The notes beneath the pieces were generated by a model that was not told the DNA's origin, ran no database searches, and saw only the letters and a list, made by a program, of their open reading frames with translations. The translations under genes and the position numbers were made by a program. This document shows, piece after piece, positions 16,552-24,540 of a stretch of DNA of 64,000 bases. Origin of the DNA: Kumtagia sp963839725 (GTDB taxonomy: Bacteria; Pseudomonadota; Alphaproteobacteria; Rhizobiales; Rhizobiaceae); NCBI GenBank assembly GCA_963839725.1, contig CAWIWT010000022.1:248001-312000 (forward strand), given 5' to 3'. How positions within the stretch are numbered: the stretch's first letter is position 1; the number at the start of each line of letters is the position of its first letter.

Positions 16552-17563
16552 ATGCAGATCATCCAGAACCGCCGCGGCTTCTTGGCCGGTATGACTGCGG
16601 TAGGCATCGTTGGACCTGCCGGCGGTCGCAATGCTTACGCCGAAGATGCTCCGCTCGATACGACCACAGTTCGCTTCACCCATGCCCCCAGCACCTGCAA
16701 CGCACCTCTCTACCTCGCCGAGGAACTGTTGCGCGCCGATGGCTTTACCAACCTCACCTATGTGGACGTGGACGCGGGCGTCAACACGCCGATGAAATTG
16801 GCAAATGGCGAAGCAGATATCGGGTTTGAATTTGCGAGTGCGTTCGTGATCGCAATCGATGACGGCACACCGGTCAAGATACTGGGCGGCCTGCATGCCG
16901 GCTGCTACGAACTGTTCGCCGCAGAAGGTATCACCAGCGTCCTCGGCCTGAAAGGTAAGCGCATCGGTGTGGGCCAAAATCTGAAATCGGATCCTTATCT
17001 TTTCGTGAGCGCGATGGCGACCCATGTGGGCCTCGACCCGCTCCGGGATATCGATTGGGTCATCAGTACAGAAGCCCAGCCGATGCAGCTTTTCATCGAT
17101 GGCAAGGTGGATGCCTTCCTGGGCTTCGGAACCGAATGTCAGGAACTGCACGCCCGAAAAATTGGCCATTCGATCGTCAGTGGGGTCCTCGACCGTCCGT
17201 GGTCGCAGTATTTCTGCTGCATGCTGGCTGGCAGCCCCGAATACGTCGCGAACTATCCGATCGCGACCAAGCGCGTGCTGCGGGCCATCTTTACGGCCGC
17301 CGATGAGTGCACGTCCAACCCTGAGCGTGCAGCGCGTCTTATGGTCGACCGGGGCTATGCCGCGCACTATGAATATGCCCTGCAGGCGCTCCGGGCGATC
17401 CGCTACAGCGCTTGGCGCGAATTCGATCCAGAGGACACGATCCGGTTCTTTTCGCTGCGGCTGAACGAAAGCCGCATGATCGAAATCGAGCCCCCAGATG
17501 ATCATCGACGAGAGCACGAATTGGCGCTTCCTTGAAGAGATCAAGCGCGAGTCCAAAACCTGA
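16552..17563 (+). CDS. Tat-exported NMT1/THI5-like binding protein 1, +1 frameshift near the end
   Basis: The start is ATG 16552 (MQIIQNRRGFLAGMTAVGIV), a twin-arginine signal with R-R-G-F-L-A-G. The mature part is a two-lobed NMT1/SsuA-type periplasmic binding protein with E-E-L-L-R-A-D-G-F-T-N-L, L-K-G-K-R-I-G-V, H-V-G-L-D-P and the motif DRPWSQYFCCMLAG. The zero frame stops at 17535 after a non-homologous tail. Skipping one C at 17494 (GAG CCC c CAG ATG ATC) restores Q-M-I-I-D-E-S-T-N-W-R-F-L-E-E-I-K-R-E-S-K-T and a stop at 17561-17563, aligning without gaps to the third copy. No ABC permease or ATPase is nearby. Substrate is unknown. The gene lies 29 bases before the second copy and is probably co-transcribed with it. 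Confidence 0.8.
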
Positions 17564-17592
17564 TCCCGTTTGTCGTGATGGGAGACTTGAAC

Positions 17593-18601
17593 ATGCAAAT
17601 TGTCCAGAGCCGCCGGGACTTCGTGGCCGGCCTTTCGGCAGTCGGCGCTGCGTGTCTCGTTGGCTTGCATAAATCGTTCGCCGCAGAGCCACCGCCGGAA
17701 ACAACCAACGTTCGCCTTGCAAAAATCAAGGGCATTTGCATCGCGCCTCAATATGTCGCCGAGGAGCTGTTGCATGCGGAGGGCTTCACCGAGGTCCACT
17801 ATGTAATGACTGAGGCAGCTGCGGGTCAATCTGACGCGATCGCAAACGGCCAAGTGGATTTTACTTTGAATTTCGCCGCGCCACTTGTGGTGGCGATGGA
17901 TGCAGGCGGCCCGATCACAGTGCTGGCGGGGGTGCACCCTGGCTGCTTTGAGCTGTTCGGAAACGAGAACATCCGCGGGATTAGAGACCTGAAGGGCAAA
18001 AGTGTCGGCGTCCAAGCCTTGGGCTCGAGCCCGCATGTATTTTTGACGGGCATGGCGGCCTATGTCGGGCTTGATCCCGTCAAGGACATCAACTGGGTCA
18101 CTAGCCCAGATATCAAACCAATGAAGCTCTTCGAACAAGGTAAGATCGATGCGTTTCTCGGCTTTCCGCCGGAGCCACAAGAATTGCACAGCCGAAACGT
18201 CGGCCATGTAGTCATCAACAGTGCCGTCGACCGTCCCTGGTCGCAATACTTTTGCTGCATGCTGGCCGGCAATGCCGATTTTGTTCAGAACAATCCGATC
18301 GCGACCAAGCGCGTCGTCCGCGCCATCCTCAAAGCGGCAGACTTTTGTGTCTCCGAGCCGGAGCGCGTCGCAAAACAGATCGTCGATGGCGGATTCACGG
18401 CCAACTATGACTATGCCCTGCAAACGATGACCGACGTGCCTTACAACAAGTGGCGCGAATACGACCCCGAAGACACGATCCGGTTTTACGCGCTGCGGCT
18501 TCAAGAGGCCGGCATGATCAGGTCGAAGTCCCCAGAAGATCATTGCGGACGGTACCGATTGGCGGTTCCTCGACGAGCTAAAGCGCGAGTTGAAGGGCTG
18601 A
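17593..18601 (+). CDS. Tat-exported NMT1/THI5-like binding protein 2, +1 frameshift near the end
   Basis: The start is ATG 17593 behind GGGAG; the signal is MQIVQSRRDFVAGLSAVGAA. The same fold and motifs as copy 1 are present, including DRPWSQYFCCMLAGNADF. The zero frame leaves homology at 18532 and would run on to 18864, deep into the next gene, as an arginine-rich tail. Skipping one C at 18532 (AAG TCC c CAG AAG ATC) restores Q-K-I-I-A-D-G-T-D-W-R-F-L-D-E-L-K-R-E-L-K-G and a stop at 18599-18601. The shift is in the same alignment column as in copy 1. Both proteins are clearly diverged from each other, yet the frame after the shift is conserved at protein level. The next gene starts 33 bases downstream. 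Confidence 0.8.
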
Positions 18602-18634
18602 ACTGCACTCCAATCCCGATTGGGAGGAACTTCC

Positions 18635-19645
18635 GTGCGCATCTTTCAAAGTCGTCGCACCTTCCTGGCCGGCGCAGCGGCGGTCACCGCCGCTGGCCTC
18701 ATCGGCCACCCGACGCGGGCCTGCGCCGAGCCGCCGCCGGAGACTACTACGGTGCGTCTGCCGAAGTTCTTCCGCTCCGTCTGCCTAGCGCCCAAGAACA
18801 TAGCTGGAGAATTATTGCGCGCCGAGGGTTTCACCGATGTGCGCTACATAGAACCGCCGATTGACGCCGATACTTTCGCGCTGCTCTCGAGCGGCGAACT
18901 GGATTTCGAACAGGACTTCGCACCGGCGCACATCACCGCCATCGACGCCGGCTTGCGGGTCAAGGTACTAGCCGGAGTGCACTCCGGATGCCTCGAACTT
19001 ATCGCCAATGACAGCATCCGGGATATCACCGACCTAAAGGGCAAGAGGGTGGGCGTGTTTTCCATGACTTCCGCCCCGCACGTTCTGGTAACGCTCATGA
19101 CCGCCTATGTCGGTCTTGATCCCGAAAGCGATATCCAGTGGGTGGAGAGCCCGGACGCCGGGCCGATGCATCTTTTCAACGAAGGCAAGATCGATGCCTT
19201 CCTCGGAGCGCCGCCCGAGCCGCAGGAACAGCGCGCCCGGAAGTTCGGTCACACGATTCTCAACACTACCGTCGACCGACCCTGGTCGCAGCATTTGTGC
19301 TGCATGCTTTCCGGCAGCGCGGACTTTGTCGAAAGATACCCCGTGGCTACCAAGCGTGTGGTGCGGGCCATTCTCAAGGCAGCCGACATCTGCGCGTCAG
19401 ATCCGGCACTGGCTGCGCAACTGTCGGTCGATGGCAAGTTCTCCGACCGATACGACCACGCATTGCAGGGCCTGCGCGACGCGCGCTACGACACGTGGCG
19501 GGAGTTCGACCCGGAGGACACTCTACGCTTCTATGCGCTGCGGATGCACGAAGTCGGCTTCATCAAGGCCAGTCCAAATAAGATCATCGCCGAGGGCACC
19601 GACTGGCGCTTCGTCAACGAGTTGAAACGGGAGATGAAGACGTGA
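18635..19645 (+). CDS. Tat-exported NMT1/THI5-like binding protein 3 (intact)
   Basis: The protein is 336 residues from GTG 18635, behind GGGAGGA. The signal is (M)RIFQSRRTFLAGAAAVTAAG. The body shares L-R-A-E-G-F-T-D-V-R-Y, L-K-G-K-R-V-G-V, Y-V-G-L-D-P-E-S-D-I, K-I-D-A-F-L-G-A-P-P-E-P-Q-E and DRPWSQHLCCMLSG with copies 1 and 2. It reads through the C-terminal N-K-I-I-A-E-G-T-D-W-R-F-V-N-E-L-K-R-E-M-K-T without a frame change, so it is the reference for the other two. The vicinal Cys pair sits near where yeast THI5 (HMP-P synthase) carries its CCCFC iron motif, a possible but unproved relation. Its stop overlaps the GTG of the Sco gene, so the whole set is probably one operon. Confidence 0.85.
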   Translation: MRIFQSRRTFLAGAAAVTAAGLIGHPTRACAEPPPETTTVRLPKFFRSVCLAPKNIAGELLRAEGFTDVRYIEPPIDADTFALLSSGELDFEQDFAPAHITAIDAGLRVKVLAGVHSGCLELIANDSIRDITDLKGKRVGVFSMTSAPHVLVTLMTAYVGLDPESDIQWVESPDAGPMHLFNEGKIDAFLGAPPEPQEQRARKFGHTILNTTVDRPWSQHLCCMLSGSADFVERYPVATKRVVRAILKAADICASDPALAAQLSVDGKFSDRYDHALQGLRDARYDTWREFDPEDTLRFYALRMHEVGFIKASPNKIIAEGTDWRFVNELKREMKT

Positions 19646-20227
19646 GCGGGTGGCCGGCACGCGTTCTGCTGTTGGCGCTGCTTGTCGCGGCCGGCGCACG
19701 CGCATGACGCTCCGCACAACCAGCGTCTACCGACGATCGGTGCGGCGCCCGACTTCACGCTGACATCGCAGGATGGTGCGCTTGTGTCGCTCCGCGAACT
19801 TCGCGGCAAGGTCGTTGCGGTCGCATTCATCTTTGCTTCCTGCACCGACGTCTGTCCGATGCTGACCGACAACATGGCGCGTGTGCAGGAAAGACTGGGT
19901 ACTGAGTTCGGGACCAGGATCGCCTTCGTTTCGATCACCGTCGACCCTGAGCGCGATACACCCGCCGTGTTGAAAGAGTACGCGCAGAATTTCGGCGCCG
20001 ATCTGAGCGGCTGGTCCTTTCTCACCGGCGATCCGGCGACTGTCCACGAGGTCGGACGGAAATACGGGGTCATCGCGATCAAGAAGGCGGACGGCGACGT
20101 CGACCACACGCTGCTGACGTCGCTCGTCGACCCAAATGGCATCTTGCGCGTACAATACATTGGTGCTGGGTTCGACCTGGAGGAATTCCGAGGTGACCTT
20201 TTCAGCCTCCTGGATGAAGCCAGGTAA
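19642..20227 (+). CDS. Sco1/SenC/PrrC-type copper chaperone, frameshift in the signal peptide
   Basis: A GTG at 19642 overlaps the upstream stop (GTGA) and encodes a signal peptide (M)SGWPARVLLLALLVA. One extra base at about 19690 (GCG g CCG) shifts the frame; the rest continues as P-A-H-A-H-D-A-P-H-N-Q-R-L-P, then the Sco thioredoxin fold. It has G-A-A-P-D-F-T-L-T-S-Q-D-G, G-K-V-V-A-V-A-F-I-F-A-S-C-T-D-V-C-P-M with the C-x-x-x-C copper site, and V-D-H-T-L-L-T with the third ligand His. Without the shift the protein is about 194 residues, normal for Sco. Sco proteins deliver copper to cytochrome oxidase or act as thiol-disulfide enzymes. A TTG at 19682 would give a cytoplasmic form. It overlaps the following kinase gene. 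Confidence 0.82.
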
Positions 20228-22821
20228 CGTCACGAGCAGGCTGGTCCGCTGGGTGGCACGGCTGCCGGCGCGTGTCCAGACCAAGCTGCTTGTCGCCTTC
20301 CTGTCGATTGTTGGCTTGCTGATCGTCCTCGGGGCAGTCGGGTTGCAGGTGCTGAGCGGCGTCAATGACCAGACAAACGAGCTGATCAAGCTGCAGCGCA
20401 GGATCGCAGCCTATCGCCAGGTGCAGCACGACACGACCTCACAACTCTACGGCATCTCCACCGCTCTCTTGCTTCAGGACGACCGGATGCTGGATGCGGC
20501 GTTGCGCCAGCTCAACCAATTCGGCTACGACCTCGACCGCATGGAATTCGTCGGCGAAACCGAGGTGCTCGGTCAGGTCCGACAAGAGTACGAACGGCTG
20601 ACGTCCGGGGTGACGCATGTGGCCGAACTCATCCGCGCTGGCCACACGGAGGAGGCGCGGAAGGTCCAGCTCGATGAGATCGTGCCGTCGGCCGACCGCC
20701 TCGAGCGCCTGACGAACCAACTGGTCAACATCGCGGAAGCCGACATGGTGGCGGCAATCGAGACGACCGAGGGGGCTTACACCACCTCCCGACTGATCGT
20801 GGTCTCGTTCGCGGTGGGTAGCATCCTGCTGGCGCTGGGCCTCGGCTACATCATTTCCTGGTCCTTGATCGAGCCAGTCAAGAAGATTGAAACGCGTCTC
20901 CGCCAGATCGCGGCTGGCGAGTTTGACCAGCAGGTCGCCGTCGTCAATCGGGACGAACTCGGAGAGCTTGCTGGAAATGTCAACCAGACGTCCGAAAAGT
21001 TGGGGCGGCTTTATCAGGAAATCGAGGCGCGCAACCGCGAGTTGACCGTGGCACTCGAGCAGCAAACTGCAACCAGCGTGATCCTGCGCGCCATCGCAGC
21101 TTCCCCGACGGACATTCAACCCGTGCTGAACGCCGTCTCCGAAAGCGCGGCAAAGCTCTGCGACGCCTACGATGCCTTCATCCTCTTGAAGGACGGCGAA
21201 TACCTCGCTCGCAAGGCGCATCACGGATCTATTCCCTACGACATGCCCAAATGGCCGATTGGGCGAGACTGGGTTTCCGGGCGTGCCTTTGTCGACAAGA
21301 AGCCGGTCCATGTAGATGACCTTTCCAACGCAGGCGATGACTTCCCGGCGGGCAGGGAGATGGCGATACGCCTCGGCCATCGAACGACGCTTGCCACTCC
21401 GCTCCTGCGGGAAGACGAAGCCATCGGGGTGCTGGTAATCCGGCGCCTCGAGAACCGGCCGTTTAACCGCAAGCAGATCGACCTGCTCACGACGTTCGCA
21501 GACCAGGCGGTGATCGCAATCGAGAATGCGCGTCTGTTTCAGGAGGTTCAGGCGCGCACGACCGAGCTTGCTAGGTCTGTCGGCGAGCTCCAGGCGCTCG
21601 GCGAAGTCAGCAAGGCCGTCAATTCGACCCTCAATCTTGACACGGTACTGAAGACGATCGTGGCCAAGGCGGTTCAATTGTCGGGCACGGATGCAGGCAC
21701 GATCTATGTGTTCAGCAGCACGACGCAGCAATTCCGCCTGCGTGCGACCTTTGGGATGAGTGACGACCTCATTGCGGCGATGTCCGATCAGGCCATCGGT
21801 TTGAACGATTTGGGGATCGGCGACTACTGCAGAACAGTGCACGCCTGTCCAAGTGCCCGATCTCGCCGCAGGAACGCCCTCGCACCCTCAGAAGATTGTG
21901 CTCGACGCGGGCTATCGCAGCATCCTGGTAATTCCGCTGTTCAGACCGAAAAAGATCGTAGGCGCGCTGGTCGTCAGGCGCCGCAAGCCAGGTGAATTCG
22001 ACGAGCAGCTCGTGCACCTGCTGGAAACTTTCGCGGCCCAGTCGGTGCTCGCCATCCAGAACGCCAAGCTGTTCCGCGAGGTAGAGGAGAAGGGCCGTGA
22101 GCTGGAGGCGGCCAGCCGCCACAAATCCCAGTTCCTTGCGAATATGAGCCACGAGCTGAGGACCCCGCTCAATTCGGTTCTGGGCTTCACCGAACTGCTG
22201 GTGGACGGGATCTACGGCGAGCTTCCGGACAAGGCAAAGACGACCATCGCGCGCGTGCAGGCGAACGGCCGTCACCTGCTCGGTCTCATTAACGATGTGC
22301 TCGACCTGTCTAAGATCGAAGCCGGCCAGCTCACGTTGGCGCTGGACGATTATTCCGTCGGGCAGATCGTTCGATTGACCGTTACCGCGGTAGAACCTTT
22401 GGCGCGGGCGAAAGGTCTCGCACTCGGGACGAACGTTGCAGAGAACCTGCCGATCGGCCGTGGAGACGAACGCCGCTTGACCCAGGTGCTGCTCAATCTC
22501 GCAGGCAATGCCGTCAAGTTCACCGAGAAGGGCGCGGTCGACATTCTCGCCGATGCCATCGACGGGCACTTCGCAATAGCGGTACGCGACACCGGCCCCG
22601 GAATCGCCAGGCATGATCAAACCCTCATATTTGAGGAATTCCAGCAGGTCGACAACAGCAGTACCAGGCAAAAGGGCGGTACTGGTCTTGGCCTGGCCAT
22701 CTCAAGGCGCATCGTCGAATTGCATGGCGGAACACTAGACGTGGAGTCCGTGGTCGGGTCAGGCTCAACGTTTCGCTTGAGGATACCGATCCGAGTGGAA
22801 GAGGACGCGAAGGCCGCATGA
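20193..22821 (+). CDS. Hybrid-sensor-like histidine kinase (HAMP-GAF-GAF-HisKA), +1 frameshift
   Basis: The best start is GTG 20193 with GGAGG at 20179-20183, inside the end of the Sco gene; ATG 20214 is an alternative. The order is TM1 (LLVAFLSIVGLLIVLGAVGL), a periplasmic four-helix sensor, TM2 (about LIVVSFAVGSILLALGLGYI), HAMP, GAF1 with the Q-Q-T-A-T-S-V-I-L-R-A-I-A-A-S-P-T-D-I-Q linker, GAF2, then HisKA (M-S-H-E-L-R-T-P-L-N) and HATPase_c (N-L-A-G-N-A-V-K-F, D-T-G-P-G-I, G-G-T-G-L-G-L-A-I-S). The frame changes inside GAF2 at about 21828 (TAC t GCA); skipping one T gives A-E-Q-C-T-P-V-Q-V-P-D-L as in relatives. As read, the sensor half (to 21995) and kinase half (from 21853) are split. 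The stop overlaps the next gene by ATGA. Confidence 0.82.
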
Positions 22822-23183
22822 GCAAACGAATTCTCATGGTTGAAGACACCGAGGACAACCGACAGATCATCCGCGATCTCATCGCAACCACGGACTATGA
22901 ATTGATCGAGGCGGCGGATGGCGCTGCTGGCGTCGAGGCGGCAATACTCCACAAGCCGGACCTCGTCCTGATGGATATTCAGCTTCCTATCATCGACGGG
23001 TACGAAGCTGCTCGCCGCATAAAGGCTGATCCAGCGCTCCGGCACATTCCGATCATCGCCGTCACCTCCTACGCCTTGTCGGGCGATGAGGCGAAGGCGC
23101 TTACTGCAGGCTGCAATGGCTACATTGCCAAGCCGTTCAGTCCGCGCGAGCTGCTTGCAAAAATTCGTGAGTTCCTTTCCTGA
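22818..23183 (+). CDS. Single-domain response regulator, DivK-like
   Basis: The protein is 121 residues, consisting of one receiver domain. The acidic pair is in M-V-E-D-T-E-D-N, the phospho-acceptor Asp in L-V-L-M-D-I-Q-L-P-I-I-D-G, Thr in A-V-T-S-Y-A-L and Lys in I-A-K-P-F-S-P. The sequence (SKRILMVEDTEDNRQIIRDL) is close to DivK/CpdR-type stand-alone receivers that follow GAF kinases in rhizobia. The start codon overlaps the kinase stop (ATGA), so it is the cognate partner. With no output domain it must work by protein contact or phosphotransfer, possibly to the REC-cyclase encoded next. Confidence 0.9.
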   Translation: MSKRILMVEDTEDNRQIIRDLIATTDYELIEAADGAAGVEAAILHKPDLVLMDIQLPIIDGYEAARRIKADPALRHIPIIAVTSYALSGDEAKALTAGCNGYIAKPFSPRELLAKIREFLS

Positions 23184-23196
23184 AGGAGACAGGGCC

Positions 23197-24336
23197 TTGC
23201 ACGATCCACCTTGCATTCTTGCCATCGACGATACGCCGGAAAACCTTGAAATCCTGCGCATGCGGCTCGAGGCTAACGGCTATGCGGTGGAGACCGCCGC
23301 CGATGGTGAAGAGGGTCTCGCGATGGCGCGCATCCTCCAGCCGGATCTGATCCTGCTCGACATCATGATGCCGAAGCTCGACGGCATCGGCGTGGTGCGC
23401 ATGCTCAAGGCGGATCAATCAATGCGATCGATCCCAGTTATTCTTGTCACGGCGAAGGCCGACACGCGGGACGTGGTCGAGGGGCTGGACGCGGGCGGCG
23501 ACGACTATCTAACCAAGCCGTTTGAGCACAGGGCTCTGCTCGCGCGCGTGCGCTCGATGCTGCGCCAGAAGGCACTCCACGATACCGTCGCAAGCCAGGC
23601 CCAGCGCCTTCAGGACCAGTCCGCCCAACTAGCCGAATGGAACCGCTCCCTCGAACAAACAGTGGCGCAGCAAGTTACGGAGATCGAGCGAATGGCCCGG
23701 CTAAGGAGGTTCCTGCCCGAGCAGGTCGCCGACCTCATCGTTGCGGCGGGCGACGGCGACGCGCTTCTGCAAAGTCACCGTCGCGAGGTGACCGTGGTTT
23801 TTTGCGATTTGCGTGGCTTCACGGCATTCGCGGAGACAGCCGAACCCGAAGAGGTGATGGCAGTTCTGGGCGAGTATCACACTTGTCTCGGCGAACAAAT
23901 CGTCCGCCACGGTGGGACTTTGGAGCGGTTTGTAGGCGACGGCATCGTTGTAGTCTTCAACGATCCACTGGCCTGCGCGGACCACACCGAGAGAGCGGTC
24001 GCGATGGCGGCGGCGATGCGTAACGCAATTGACGAACACTCCATGCGATGGCGCAAACGCGATTATCTCCTCGGCTTCGGAATCGGCATTGCCCGCGGCC
24101 ACGCAACCATCGGACGGATCGGCTTCGATCAGCGTGCGGACTATGCGGTCATCGGCACCGTGTCGAACCACGCTGCCCGCTTATGCGAAGAGGCCAAATC
24201 TCGCCAAATTCTCGTTAGCCAACAAGTCTTCGGCGCTGTAAAATCATTGGTCGATTCCATTCCTCTGGGCGAACTGACGCTCAAGGGCTTTCGCCGACCG
24301 ATGCCGGCTTACGAAATTGTTCGGTGGCTTGGCTGA
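23197..24336 (+). CDS. Receiver - class III adenylate/guanylate cyclase
   Basis: The protein is 379 residues from TTG 23197, chosen because GAAGGAGA sits seven bases upstream. The receiver (residues 1-125; A-I-D-D-T-P-E-N, L-I-L-L-D-I-M-M-P, V-T-A-K, T-K-P-F) is followed by a coiled coil (about 130-175, SQAQRLQDQSAQLAEWNRSL) and a cyclase domain with T-V-V-F-C-D-L-R-G-F-T-A-F and F-V-G-D-G-I-V-V-V-F-N-D-P. The position that usually carries Asp in G-D-x-x-N reads I-G-T-V-S-N-H-A-A-R-L, a known variant whose activity is doubtful. It is the output of the kinase operon and is mirrored by the gene at 49771-51021. TTG starts are weak, suggesting low expression. Confidence 0.85.
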   Translation: MHDPPCILAIDDTPENLEILRMRLEANGYAVETAADGEEGLAMARILQPDLILLDIMMPKLDGIGVVRMLKADQSMRSIPVILVTAKADTRDVVEGLDAGGDDYLTKPFEHRALLARVRSMLRQKALHDTVASQAQRLQDQSAQLAEWNRSLEQTVAQQVTEIERMARLRRFLPEQVADLIVAAGDGDALLQSHRREVTVVFCDLRGFTAFAETAEPEEVMAVLGEYHTCLGEQIVRHGGTLERFVGDGIVVVFNDPLACADHTERAVAMAAAMRNAIDEHSMRWRKRDYLLGFGIGIARGHATIGRIGFDQRADYAVIGTVSNHAARLCEEAKSRQILVSQQVFGAVKSLVDSIPLGELTLKGFRRPMPAYEIVRWLG

Positions 24337-24364
24337 GAAGTTGTGCCCCGAGAAGTTGTGCCAC
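24335..24364. repeat. Two 15-bp tandem repeats after the REC-cyclase stop
   Basis: GAGAAGTTGTGCCCC and GAGAAGTTGTGCCAC lie head to tail (14 of 15 identical) right at the stop codon. The second copy runs into CACAAC, which can pair with GTTGTG. It may be a replication slip or a weak terminator. The remaining bases up to 24540 show nothing else. Confidence 0.5.
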
Positions 24365-24540
24365 AACTCGTGGCCGTTTCTGAACGCGAGATCTGCGTCG
24401 GTGATGCCGGCAAACGCGCCATTGACCGAGGATCGACGCATCCTTCTTCGCTTAGGTATCAATCTTGGCGGGCCTTGGACGTGGTCAAGACTGCGGTCCG
24501 GGTGGACCCCGCGCGAAAGCCGATGTCACACGTTCCTAAT

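Noticed and set aside
17488..18605. Classic programmed +1 frameshifting as the main explanation
   Set aside because: No stop or rare codon in the A site, no upstream Shine-Dalgarno-like stimulator, and other single-base shifts occur across the window, so it was kept as a possibility only.
16495..18642. A 715-codon antisense frame over the three binding-protein genes
   Set aside because: Its length comes from the codon structure of three repeated genes on the plus strand; the plus-strand proteins have Tat signals and family motifs.
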